Source: Lineus longissimus (lineage: Eukaryota; Nemertea; Pilidiophora; Heteronemertea; Lineidae). From it: a stretch of 64,000 nucleotides of DNA. Below the pieces are notes generated by a model. The model was not told where the DNA came from. It worked only from the letters and a program-made list of their open reading frames with translations, and ran no database searches. Made by a program: the position numbers and the translations under genes. The stretch is from the NCBI RefSeq assembly GCF_910592395.1, contig NC_088310.1:6517501-6581500 (forward strand), written 5' to 3'. Shown piece after piece: positions 32,320 to 44,732 of the stretch; the stretch's first letter is position 1; each line of letters opens with the position of its first letter.

Positions 32320-34467
32320 CTAACTGGCTAATTCAGGCTCTGCTGTGGGTGGTTTGATGTGCTCGGGTAGTCTTTCAATACGATGCTGAAAGAATATTGA
32401 AATATTAATTGACTTTATGAGAAAGGGAGAACCACAACTTACATCTCAATGTGAACAAAGGCCTTTTCCTTTAAAATCACTATTTTAACATCAATCACTC
32501 TGTTTGCAGTGCAAGCATTAACCGCAGACACATTCATATAAATCAAGAAGCGAGCCATATTGTCAGGCATTGTCAACAAAATTGGCCAAATCTGATAATT
32601 TAAAAGCATTCTTTTTTCCTCCTTTTTGTTCATTACAAAGATTTTATGCCTACCTTAGTCACTTTCATGGATACTCCTTCAGGTAAATTTCTTTGAATAT
32701 ATTCGAGAAATGTATCCGCTGTTGAACCAGTTATATTTTTTATCTAGAAAGATAGTAAGTGTTAGGGTTTGGCCAACATTTTAGAATCAACCTTGTGGTG
32801 TTTGGCGAGACAACAAATACTACCAGGCAAGAATTGAAGAGTTGTAAATATGCTTCGCAGATTTTGATAAATTCACTAAACTGGGGACCAAATGCAGACT
32901 TCATCTTTGATTGTGTCATAACTGCCCAACAACTGTGTGAAGTTTTACACTCTTACAAAGGGCAGGTGAAATAAAATCAGACACTGTAGTCTGGGCCTTT
33001 AAGCAAGATGTATCTATATTTCCTAGTAGCCATACTTACATTGAATATTTTGAAATGTGTCCTCATTTCATACTGAACCCTGTGTTTCTTGTAAATGTGT
33101 ACAGATTTGAGCATAGTCATTTTGTGAATGTGTTTTGGTGGTGTCTCACTGGAAGAAAAGGCATTCCATTAAAACTTCTGCATTAAATTCAATAACCAGT
33201 AATTCACCTTAGAAATATAATTTTGTGAATGTGTTTTGGTGGTGTCTCACTGGAAGAAAAGGCATTCCATTAAACTTCTGCATTAAATTCAATAACCAGT
33301 AATTCACCTTAGAAATATAATTCTAATACTATTGGTATTTAAGACAAAATCAACGAGATATTACTTACACGCTATCTAGACTAATTTCCAGTAGTTTGGA
33401 GGCAGTGGTGACATAGGATTCATAACTCCTTAAAACTTCCGGATCGTGACCTCCTACTTCAATAATAAGCTTTTTATACAAGGCATCTTCCTCTGCCTCA
33501 CCGGCTGCCTGTAAAAATAAACACACGAAATACATAATAATTAATTTTTCACATTTTCTGTGAAATTTTTCTATATTCTTATGTTGATATGATATCACTG
33601 AAGTGTTTATTCTTCCAAAGATGTACATGTAAAATTGTAGTTAAATGGCTATCCTTGTAGTATAGCTTGGTTAGATTGATGGCTAAACAGCCAGAATTTT
33701 CCTGTTGCTTTTTTAATCTTTTTGTTTTTCCTCAAACTACTCACTTGATGCATCTAATAAATTTAAAGAAGCACCTGTATTTAATCAAAAATGAGTCAGC
33801 AACATGTACACAACCAAGATTTTGGCAACAACTCACCTCATTTGTTGTGGAGAGATGTCGAATAAATGTCCCAACTGCTGGAAAAGTTTCTGGCCATCTG
33901 GAAGATGTTGGTAAACAGTCTTTTCTCAACTGTGACGTCTGTTTAACAACCGGCCCCTGAAAAAAATGAATAAAAGCACTTAGATTCAGAAAGCACAGGA
34001 AAAACTTCAACCAGGGAATTGTGGCTCTCTATCAATCTCAATCAAAAGACAATGTCACGCATTCAATGTGACACAATCTGATTCAAAGCTAGTCAAGCAT
34101 GCATTGGCCATTGCGAGCCTCGTAAACATAATGCGGCTCCCCAGCCTTTTTTTCATATATCACTTTCTTCTAATACATACTATCATCAATCATGTAAAAA
34201 TGTAATCATGATTCATTCATGCATGTAATCATAAATCATGTAACTGCAGTGTACATAGCGGCCTGTACATAAATGTACATGGAGTATAGGGCAAATGTTT
34301 AAAGTGCTTTGGGGACATTATTAGAAATGCGAATTAAACCAAAAGTATTCATATTGACGAGGAATAAGTTATGTTTTAGAAAAAAACATTAACCGTACCA
34401 AATTTCGAAAATATCTCGACGTTAGAGCCAGACAAGTTTGTCCCAACCGGGTGCGATTTGCTAACAT
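32320..34467 (-). CDS. MRPS10: Mitochondrial small-subunit ribosomal protein uS10m
   Basis: Component of the mitoribosome small subunit. Minus-strand exons in coding order: 34467-34399, 33956-33837, 33508-33369, 33148-33040, 32743-32654, 32385-32320 (197 aa; human about 201). All joins keep frame. The start [20 protein letters not shown] is basic, with no acidic residues, a typical mitochondrial presequence. Diagnostic blocks are [37 protein letters not shown] and [10 protein letters not shown], nearly identical to vertebrate MRPS10. The start codon is 260 bp from the divergent DNAL1 start. A 101-bp tandem duplication has copied the acceptor and first 30 nt of exon 4 (separate entry). Confidence 0.96.
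33119..33319. repeat. Recent 101-bp tandem duplication covering an MRPS10 splice acceptor
   Basis: 33119-33219 and 33220-33319 are identical except for a single A deletion in the second. Each copy contains the branch/pyrimidine region, the acceptor (TTTTCTTCCAG on the minus strand) and the first 30 nt of MRPS10 exon 4. Near identity implies a young event or an allele-specific or assembly duplication. Confidence 0.95.
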
Positions 34468-34727
34468 GGAGGCTGACATCTTGAAACTCCGCAGACATAT
34501 TGGATTTTTATTTTCTTAATCAATTTTAAAATCTGTTGTGTACTATTTTCATCAACATGAATAAATGAGATGGCCTGCAACACTATCATATTTATGTAAA
34601 GTATAATTTTTATGGCAATTACTCTTTATTTAAATATTTTTCGACGAATTAAAGCGATGAATATATTTACTCCGAAGTCATTTGTGTACAGTTGCTAGGA
34701 CACAAGGTTCAAGAAATTTAGGTGAAG
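34468..34727. promoter_or_regulatory. Divergent promoter between MRPS10 (-) and DNAL1 (+)
   Basis: Only 260 bp between start codons. GTTGCTAGGACAC at 34691-34703 resembles an RFX X-box (GTTGCY..RGCAAC) with a mismatch in the second half-site, 25 bp before the DNAL1 ATG. No TATA box stands out. Confidence 0.6.
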
Positions 34728-37700
34728 ATGGTAAGAAAACACAGCTTTTTGTATATTTTTGGCCTTTCGTTTGCAATTTCAGTGGAATAACTTTGTTCCA
34801 TAATCTGCGTGTTACAAAAGTCGGCCCGTTCTATATCTAATCAGGTTCCAAAACGCCGATTTTGTGAAAATAACACTCTAAATCCTAACCAAACCAATGG
34901 CATGATGTAGGACATCACATGCATAGGCCTACATGCATACATTTGCATGCATTGGCATGCAATGCACGAATCGAATATTAAGAGAGAGGCTGACATAACA
35001 TGTACTTGAGTACACCCCCCCCCCCCCCCCGACCTGATCGAACGTCATGATAAGAATATAGGCCTAACAGCTGTGAATACTGAGTGAAATGAAAGCTAAT
35101 CTTTCATTCTCGGACTTGGAGGGCGAGGGGAGATGTTACACGCATTGAATCGATCGATCGACTAGGCTATTGCTAATCATCTACCGTACTGTAGGCCTAT
35201 TGTATCGTCACTTCTGCGTTATATTGCCATTTACGTCATGACCTTAATTCCCTTTAAAAAATGGCCATCTTCTTGATACAAAATATCCAGAAACATTACC
35301 GGTACCCAGTAGCAGTAGATAAGATTGATGCATTTCAATTCAAGACTGCATGACTGACTTAGTGAAGTGGAATTGAACATATACATGTGATTTGATCTTG
35401 AAATGAGAGATTAGAGAAAAGTATTGCCTTCAGTTTGTTAGTCTGGTTTAAATTAAAATTGATCAAAAAAATTTATCTACTTTGCCTTAGTCTGCGGGTA
35501 AATTTTATGGGGTAAGAGTAAGACTGTGAAGTGTGGAAATTATTTTATTGATTCGTTATATTTTATTATTTAAAACTTTGATGCAGGTGGGTGCATGATT
35601 TGGACTTGCCAGTATTCTGTAAAGGTCATCGGAAACAAATTGACCTCATGTCAAAATACTTTCAAATCATTTAGTTCAGATTTAAATGTACACATATTTT
35701 GGTTGCCAGGTTTTAAGCGTGGGGTTTGTCACTCCTCAGTTTTTTCATTTCGATCATTGAAAGTTTTGTGCTTAATCTTACAACATCATGTTCATCATCA
35801 TCATCATCATCATCATTATTATCATTGTCATCATTATAAAACCAGGATTAAAATCTCTTGACTTTTAAGTTTTATCAGTGATGCTCAGGCTATCAGATAC
35901 AATCATCAGTTTAAAGTCAATTGTAATCCAAAATACATCTTAATCAAAAGTTTTAACATAGTTTTGAACTTTGTTAGATCAGTATGCTCAGTTAGCTATT
36001 TTGTTGTGGATGTCAGTATCACTCATAAATACGTAGTTATGATCATGTAGTGATTTTACGTTTAATATTGTATATTGCGCTAAGTGGGCTGAGAGGTCAA
36101 TAAATGTTAGTCGGTAGTCGGTAGTCTGGTGGGAAGAGGATATCATATAATTGACTTAATGTTAAAACTTTTGTCATTGTATTTTTTTAAATCGAACAAA
36201 AAAACAAGATGAACACAGTCTGTACAAGAATAATGATAAAAAATCATGGCTTATTTCTTAATTTTTGCAATTTTTTATTGTAGGCTGGCTCGGTAAGATA
36301 AACAGTATACTTTGTATTCTACGTCATATTCTACCTTTTCAATTGAGATTAGATATCTCTTTTTGTACTTAAAGTTTGTCCTTAAAACATTGTTCTATTT
36401 ACACTATAGATTTATTTACACTATTTACACTGGCACTATTTCACAAAATACATTCTGTGCCTGCAGCCAGACACTACAATTCTCCCAACTCAATGTTTTT
36501 TAGGGATCACATCTCTCTTCTATGATCTATCTGCATCATTTCTCAATGCCTCCTCTCACTTTGATCACAGTATCAGTGTTGTTTTATCACCCAAATTCTG
36601 ATTGTTCATTAATTCACAAGGAAGAAATGACAGCCATCTTTGTCTGTTTTAGAAATTATGCATGCAGTTCATATCATGTAGCACAGGAAAACGTATTACA
36701 TGTACACTTCTCAAGTCCATTATATAGCTCAATATCACTCTTCAGAAAAATTGCATTTCAAGTCAATGAGTCTTTTGTAGTCCAGTAGAACGACATGTGT
36801 AAATTTAGAGTATATGTAGGTCCAAACAGTGTATTGTTAATACAATGTACATGTATATGATTTATTTTTTCAGTCTAAAGGCACAACTATAAAAGAGGCT
36901 CTGGCGAAATGGGAGGATAAGGAAAAACGCAAGGCTGCTGATTCAACTGAGGTGAAACTTCTTGCCCAGATTCCCCCCATTGAGAAAATGGATGCCTCCC
37001 TCTCGACACTTGTCAATTGCCGGTAAGTTTGATTGTTTTTTTAATTGAGGCAGGTTGTCGGTTACACATCCCGACTCCCAGGGTGTCGACTGCTGTTAGA
37101 AATTTCAGCGTTGTTGCAATTTTCGATCAAAAGAACTGTTATATAGATAGGATATGGCGATAGATATGGAATACAATGCACTCCTTTGAGGACTTTAGGA
37201 ATCAACTCAGCGGTTGACAGAGATTTGAACCAAATTTGTATCCGGTTACGTACGCGTGTGCATGAATAATTACACCTTGTCTGGCCTGCCTGTGACCCAG
37301 AGTTGACAACATTAGATTTGAACATTGAGAGGGGACTTCTCCGACTGATGGAAATTGATATGAAGTTTCTAAATCATTTTCTTTGCTTTCCAGGCAACTC
37401 TCTCTGTCGACCAACACTATTGAAAAAATTGCCAATCTCAATGGACTGAGTAAGTGCTGATGTTGATCAGAGATAGTTAGACAATTTCAGACACATTTGG
37501 AGACAAGCATCTGTTTGTGGAAAGCCTGGATGTGTACCAACTGCTTCTATTTTCTCTGTGGATTGATGAAAAGCTTCTCTGACTAATTAGAGAACTTTCT
37601 ACAAGACAGCTAATGTCACTCACTATGACTCTGTGATGTCTTGGACACAAAGGCACTATGGTAATGTAGGTATTTATTTGAGATTGACCTACATGTACTA

Positions 37701-39709
37701 TGGAAATGACATGAAGAATGTCAGAGTTTTGAACTTTTGCCAGGATGATTTTTTTGCATCACATTGTAATTAGATGGAATTTGTTCTTTCAGAAAACTTG
37801 AAAATTTTGTCCTTGGCAAGAAACAGCATAAAAAGTTTAACTGGACTGGTAAGTTATGTTACAAGAATGTTCAAATTCAGCTTAACAGATTTGTACCATG
37901 TACCATGTACTGAACTGAATCGTTCAGGATAGACTGAAGTTTGAATGTAAAACCAGATAGTACATCTATGATTGTTGATGCCGGATATAAACGCCCAACT
38001 TTGACTTGAAAGATAAACCAAATTTGCCCTCAGGCTTGATAAGGTTTAATTTGAGATTTATGATGTTAAGCCTCATATTATTCACTCATATTCCAGGAAG
38101 CTGTTGGAGACACACTTGAGGAGCTTTGGATATCATACAACAACATTGAAAAACTCAAGGGAATCAATATGCTGAAGAATTTAAAGGTAGGTATTGGGAG
38201 GTAGTGGCAGCCAATTTAATGACAACATTAGAGTTGAAGATGTGTCGGAAACACTGACTATGAGAAACCTCGTGAAAAAGCTGAGTGTAATTCCTCCGTT
38301 AGAGTGCAACACTTGACCTGAACAAGAAACATACCTGCCTTTGGGATAGTGACGCTGATGTGATTAAAATAAATTATTGGAATGGTCAGTGATGCATGAC
38401 ATCATGAAATCATCACTTGATGTTGAAAAAACAATCAGATTACTGTATTTCGTTTTTTACATTGGACATTCTGGTCTAAATTTGTGCGACATCTTGTGTG
38501 TGATGATGCTCTACCTCTCACAGAGGAATATCGGCGGCGGTTACACACATCTTTGTGATTGTGCCAGTGTTGTTCTAGTTTATCTAATTGCTTTTCAGGT
38601 TTTGTACATCGCCAATAACAGTGTAAAGGACTGGGGAGAATTTCAAAGACTGGTAAGTATATGGCCCCTTCAAAAGCTGTCAATTTTTGTTTTGGTTACG
38701 TACTATACACACCGGTAGTTCACTGCTTATCTCTTCGTTGCATACAAAAGATTGTTTTTTAATTTCAATCCAATTGGTGTCACTAAACCAGCATGGATGT
38801 TCCTTTTGATCCTGTAGCTAAATAGGGGCCAAATAAATTTGTCATTGCCCAAAATCTGAGGTGGCTCAGGTGAGCTAATAATCTTTTCTCCTACTATTCA
38901 CAGGAAGCCCTTCTAAAATTGGATGATCTTTTGTTTGTTGGTAAGTGTTCAAGAGTTCACAACTCCTAATGACTCTTTTGCAAGTAACTACATTGGCAAT
39001 TGCAGTCCTTACTCTAGTCTATTTCACAAGAAAATCACCAGTGCCATTTTTTCATGAATTGAAACCATTGTGTTCTGGCTATGACCGGAGTAAGTGGCAT
39101 GAACTGTATGTCTTTGAAATGTTTCTCTGAATTGACTGGGAACCTTTTGCCTCAATAGTGTTTCCATTTTCCATTTTAGGTAACCCTCTGGAAGAGAAAC
39201 TGACGTCTGAAGCTACATACAGAGATGACGTCATTAAGAAATTAAAGATGATCAAAAAGCTTGATGGTATGTCTTGATTTCTTGACCATTTGAGGACTTG
39301 GTCATTGCACCAAATCACTTCAGATTGCATCCTTCTGTCTGCAAAAGAGTTGTAGCGTCAGGAAAAATATTCTGATTTTTAAGCAGAAACCGCAGTATTG
39401 TTTGCCATTTTCCCTCCTTCGTAAACCAAACCAAGTCAATACTGAGGACATCACTATCACCAGCGGTAACATCACGAGGGACAAATTATGTCCCTCCAGC
39501 AAAAGTTATCAGCACGTTATGTTATGCACCAACAATACTTTTTCTGATGTGACACAATGTCCGTTGTAACCGTATAATTGTCCTGGGAAAAGAAGCACCG
39601 CTCATTTGTTCATCACTTTTCCTCCAGACTAATCTTCTAAACCCTTGAACATTCATGTATTCCAGGTGTGCCAGTTGTCAGGGATGAACCAGAGGATGAA
39701 CAAGACTAG
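34728..39709 (+). CDS. DNAL1: Dynein axonemal light chain 1 (LC1)
   Basis: Leucine-rich-repeat light chain that binds the outer-arm dynein heavy-chain motor domain in cilia. Exons: 34728-34730 (ATG only), 36874-37022, 37394-37449, 37793-37848, 38097-38186, 38599-38652, 38904-38940, 39180-39266, 39666-39709 (191 aa; human 190). Diagnostic blocks are [64 protein letters not shown] and FVGNPLEEK. LRRs cover roughly residues 45-160. The coding start is split so that the first exon ends right after ATG. A 9-nt microexon candidate lies in the first intron (separate entry). Shares a promoter region with MRPS10. Confidence 0.96.
35015..35030. repeat. Homopolymer C16 in DNAL1 intron 1
   Basis: Uninterrupted run of sixteen C. 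Confidence 0.9.
35787..35836. repeat. (ATC)n microsatellite in DNAL1 intron 1
   Basis: Imperfect CAT/ATC triplet tract; it produces a spurious poly-His reading frame. Confidence 0.85.
36284..36292 (+). other. Candidate 9-nt microexon of DNAL1 (Ala-Gly-Ser)
   Basis: GCTGGCTCG is bounded by TTTTTTATTGTAG and GTAAGATA, both strong splice sites, in phase 0 within the intron between the ATG-only exon and exon 36874-37022. Inclusion would add three residues after Met without shifting frame. Confidence 0.5.
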
Positions 39710-40886
39710 TTCAAACCAGCAGAGGTTAAGGAAGAATAAGCCATACATATTGGGGATACCTTTTCCTAATCCATCCATCTTAACTTTCTACATGTACTGT
39801 CACATTTCCGGGTATTGTGACATGTAAAAAGTTGGAGAACTTCAGAATTTTACGAAAAACAAAATTGAGGGATGGTCCTCTCTTAACCGGTAATGCAGCC
39901 TGCACCTTTAACTAGGGTATCACACCCGAGTTTTGATGGGCCTATCACCACATTAATGTTTCATGCTCAAGGTCTTTGTTATTTCACACTACATTACTGT
40001 CATTAAATTGAATTATATGTGATGCGCAGCGTGAAATGCTTATGTAGTGATAGGCCTTGGATTCCGGACTTGAAGAATTAGAATTTCCTTCCCTCTTGTT
40101 GACTTGAAGTTGAGCCGGTCATAAACTGTGGACAGTGATGGTCCCAATAGCTTCCATGTGGACGTTTCTTGTTAAATTTTGAAAACATTGGAATCCTATT
40201 ATATGCATCTTGACACATCACAGGTTAACATTGACAAACTGATATGCTCATGATGACATCAGAATTTTGAGAATCAAGATGATTATCTGAATCAAAGACA
40301 AGTACAATGTATTTGTAGTTGCACTGTGACAGTTTCTACTGACTGATTTTGTCATCATCTGTTACAAATAACAGATTAAAAAGGCCTCACATACACACAA
40401 AAATAGCAGTTTGAAGCAGTCAACTACCGGGTAGTCTACAGAATTATTTCTTCGCCCATGGTAAATACTGCTGATTTCTGTAAATATATAGTGTAAACAA
40501 TAGGTCTCGGCCCCGGCAAAGATGTTGTAAGTCTTTGACCTTTCCGTTGTGAAAATATTATAATGATTTGCAAGACTTTGAGAAAGGAAGAACTTTATGA
40601 CAATAATCCGTCCATCTTGTTATCATTTGAAAGCAGACAACAGTCGGTATTCAACAGGAATCTCTTGAAATTTGCTTTTTCACTAATTTACTAGTTTATA
40701 ATTGAAACAATTTGTGGTTATTGTATGAACTCAGATTAGCCTGAAATTCATTTTCAAGAGGTGAATTGGTTTTCCCTCATCTGTTGAAACTGGTCTAGAC
40801 TCCTTCAAATTTACGTGAAATTCATGTATAAAATTGACCTTGTATAGTTATTTGTAACATTTCATTGTTGTGTGTAAATAAATAAA
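39710..40886 (+). other. 3' untranslated region of DNAL1
   Basis: AT-rich and without supported coding signal. Overlapping AATAAA at 40877-40882 and 40881-40886 gives a plausible cleavage site near 40900. Confidence 0.55.
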
Positions 40887-41004
40887 TGTTATCTTTTGGA
40901 AAAGATTCCTGTTCACTATTTTGAAAAGTGGACATTGTCACTTGATAGCCCCATTTCAAAAGGGTGACAATGTCATTTCATAACCATTTTAAGCTCAACT
41001 GACA

Positions 41005-44000
41005 AAGTCAGCGGAGCCATGCTTAATGTGACTGTCATCTATTGAGACTGCACCTCTATGTCGATTGCAAAGGGTCTTCATGCTGTCCTTCTGCACCAAG
41101 TACCACACTTGGACCCATGGTATGCCATGCTTGATGTGACTGTCTTCAAGGGCACATTGAGACTGCAGCTCTATGTCCATTCCATAGTGTCCTGATGCTG
41201 TTCTTCTGTACCGAGTACCTCTCTTGGACCCAAGTACGCCATGCTTAATGTGGCTGTCCGTGATGGCATATTGAGACTGCAGCTCTATGTCCATTCCATA
41301 GTGTCCTGATGCTGTTCTTCTGTACCGAGTACCTCTCTTGGACCCAAGTACGCCATGCTTAATGTGGCTGTCCGTGATGGCATATTGAGACTGCAGCTCT
41401 ATGTCCATTGCATAGTGTCCTGATGTCATTCTTCTGTACCGAGTACCTCTCTTGGACCCAAGTACGCCATGCTTGATGTGGCTGTCTTCAAGAGCACATT
41501 GGGACTGTAGTTCTATGTCCATTGCAAAGGTCCCCAATGTTGTCCTCTTGTACCCAGTACCACACGTGGATCCAAGTATGCCATGCTTGATGTGACTGTC
41601 TTCAAGAGCACATGATTGGGACTCTAGTTCTATGTCCATTGCAAAGGTTCCCAATGTGGTTGTCTTGTACCGAGTACCACACGTTGACCCAAGTATGCCA
41701 CCCTTGATTTGAGCACATTGAGACTGCAGCTCTATGTCCCTTGCAAAGGGTCCTGATGCTGTCAGTATGTCCCGAGTACCATACTGGGACCTAAGTAGAC
41801 CGTGCTTGACTGGCCTGATGTCTTTAGCCAAGTCACAACCATTGTAGTGAAATTACTGTACGAGTTTCTATTCTTGGACCCATGCTTGATGTGACAGTCT
41901 ACAAGACCACATTGAGACCGCAGCTCAATGTCCATTGCAAAGGGGCCTGATGTTGTCCTATTATACCCAGTACCACACTTGGATCCAAGTATACATCATG
42001 CTTGATGTGATTGTCTTCAAGTGCATATTGAGACTGCAGCTTTATTTCTATTGTAAAGGGGCTAAATACTGTCCTTTAGTACTAAGTTCCACACTTGGAC
42101 CCAAGTACGTATACCATGCAAGACTGGCATAATGACTTTGTCTTTTTTGTCTTTAGCAAAGTCACAACCACTGGAGTGGCCGCATTTGATAGGTCTGTCA
42201 ACACAGTCCAGTCTTGGTGAAGACCTTAGGTGATGTGAATAAAGACTAAATGACTGAATTAGTCTCTCTTCTTGAACCCAGGTATACCATGCTTGATGCG
42301 ATTGTCTTCAAGAGCACATTGAGACTGCAGTCTCAATGCTGTCCTTCTGTGCCAAGTACTATGCTTGGACCAAAGTACGCCATGCTTGATGTGACTGTCT
42401 TCAAGAGCACATTGAGACTGTAGTTCTATGTCCATTACAAAGGTTCCCAATGTCGTCCTCTTGTACCGAGTACCACATGTGGATCCAAGTATGCCATGCT
42501 TGATGTGACTGTCTTCAAGGGCACATTGAGACTGTAGTTCTATGTCCATTACAAAGGTTCCCAATGTCGTCCTCTTGTCCTCTTGTACCGAGTACCACAC
42601 GTTGACCCAAGTATGCCATGCTTGATGTGACTGTCTTCAAGGGCACATTGAGACTGTAGTTCTATGTCCATTACAAAGGTTCCCAATGTCGTCCTCTTGT
42701 CCTCTTGTACCGAGTACCACACGTTGACCCAAGTATGCCATGCTTGATGTGACTGTCTTCAAGGGCACATTGAGACTGTAGTTCTATGTCCATTACAAAG
42801 GTTCCCAATGTCGTCCTCTTGTCCTCTTGTACCGAGTACCACACGTTGACCCAAGTATGCCATGCTTGATGTGACTGTCTTCAAGGGCACATTGAGACTG
42901 TAGTTCCATGTCCATTGCAAAGGTTCCCAATGTCATCCTCTTGTTCTCTTGTACCGAGTACCACATGTGGATCCAAGTATGCCATGCTTGATGTGACTGT
43001 CTTCAAGGGCACATTGAGACTGTAGTTCCATGTCCATTGCAAAGGTTCCCAATGTCGTCCTCTTGTACCGAGTACCACACGTTGACCCAAGTATGCCATG
43101 CTTGATGTGACTGTCTTCAAGGGCACATTGAGACTGTAGTTCTATGTCCATTACAAAGGTTTCCAATGTTGTCCTCTTGTCCTCTTGTACCGAGTACCAC
43201 ACGTTGACCCAAGTATGCCATGCTTGATGTGACTGTCTTCAAGGGCACATTGAGACTGTAGTTCCATGTCCATTGCAAAGGTTTCCAATGTCGTCCTCTT
43301 GTACCGAGTACCACATGTGGACCCAAGTATGCCATGCTTGATGTGACTGTCTTCAAGGGCACATTGAGACTGTAGTTCCATGTCCATTGCAAAGGTTTCC
43401 AATGTCGTCCTCTTGTACCGAGTACCACACGTGGACCCAAGTATGCCATGCTTGATGTGACTGTCTTCAAGGGCACATTGAGACTGTAGTTCCATGTCCA
43501 TTGCAAAGGTTTCCAATGTCGTCCTCTTGTACCGAGTACCACATGTGGACCCAAGTATGCCATGCTTGATGTGACTGTCTTCAAGAGCACATTGAGACTG
43601 TAGTTCTATGTCCATTGCAAAGGTTCCCAATGTCGTCCTCTTGTACCGAGTACCACATGTGGACCCAAGTACGCCATGCTTGATGTGACTGTCTTCAAGA
43701 GCACATTGAGACTGTAGTTCCATGTCCATTGCAAAGGTTCCCAATGTTGTCCTCTTGTCTTCTTGTACCGAGTACCACACGTGGACCCAAGTATGCCATG
43801 CTTGATGTGACTGTCTTCAAGGGCACATTGAGACTGTAGTTCTATGTCCATTGCAAAGGTTTCCAATGTCGTCCTCTTGTACCGAGCACCACACGTTGAC
43901 CCAAGTATGCCATGCTTGATGTGACTGTCTTCAAGAGCACATTGAGACTAGTTCTATGTCCATTACAAAGGTTCCCAATGTTGTCCTCTTGTACCGAGTA

Positions 44001-44095
44001 CCACACGTTGACCCAAGTATGCCATGCTTGATGTGTGACTGTCCGTGAGAGCACATTGAGAATGCAGTTCCATTGTTGACCTTCTGTACCAAGTA
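41005..44095. repeat. Satellite array of 114/122-bp units, about 26 copies
   Basis: The basic unit is 114 bp, recognised by ATGCCATGCTTGATGTGACT followed by TTCTATGTCCATT, CCCAATG and CCGAGTACCACA boxes. Several units are 122 bp because TCCTCTTG is duplicated (for example three in a row spaced 122 bp at about 42616-42860). Copies from about 42370 to 44000 are highly alike; those at 41005-42300 are more diverged and are broken at about 41820 and 42150 by related spacer sequence (TTTAGC[CA]AAGTCACAACCA). The minus strand is open in two frames across many units (see findings). No splice or start context suggests a gene. Confidence 0.95.
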
Positions 44096-44642
44096 CCATA
44101 CTGGAACCCTCCATCAAACTTCACTGATGAACCTGCCTGGGCCACTCTCACAGTCAAACCATGTAATAAGGGAGACCTGCTAGTGTTGGCTAAAGCAACC
44201 AAAACCAGGGTCGGGCAGTTATCAGTCTGTCTCCAGTTACTAGAACTCTCATCTCGCAATGAGGTGTTTAAAAGTCATTTCTGTCTAATTAACAAAACAA
44301 AGCTAAACTTGTCAAATAGGATATTTATTGTAATAGGGTGTTGAATCATTCAAACATACAACTAGGAAAGATGTACAAGGCTTACTACTTGTGTCATGTT
44401 AGACATGTTAGAGAAGGATTCTTTTCACATCGATACAAAAATGCCAAAAAAAAGCCACCCAGGTTGAGCTATGGATTCGTACAGATCTATTGTCATGTTG
44501 GTTTTAAGGAAAGAAAACAGCTTTGTTATTATTCAAGTTTATGTCAAAATCATCAGACAGTTGTGAAAAATTCTTACTAAGGAGTCTGTATTCTAATCAG
44601 AGTGCGGACTATTTAACAGGTCTTCATATAAAAAGGCTATTC

Positions 44643-44732
44643 TACAGGGTGGCCCAGAATTATCTGCCCTTGCACAATATAATTCTATTGTGTATCCATT
44701 GTGTGAGGGACATCATTCTGGGCCACCCTGTA
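44643..44732. mobile_element. Mariner-type MITE with TA target duplication
   Basis: TA, then CAGGGTGGCCCAGAAT (44645-44660), a 54-bp interior, then ATTCTGGGCCACCCTG (44715-44730), then TA. The 16-bp ends are exact inverted repeats. TIR sequence and TA duplication fit Tc1/mariner. Non-coding. Confidence 0.9.

Noticed and set aside
35595-35861. Frame ending in a poly-His run
   Set aside because: Translation of an (ATC)n microsatellite in DNAL1 intron 1.
41005-44095. CRISPR-like or gene-family interpretation of the repeat array
   Set aside because: Units are contiguous, without unique spacers, in a eukaryotic context; simple satellite structure explains it.
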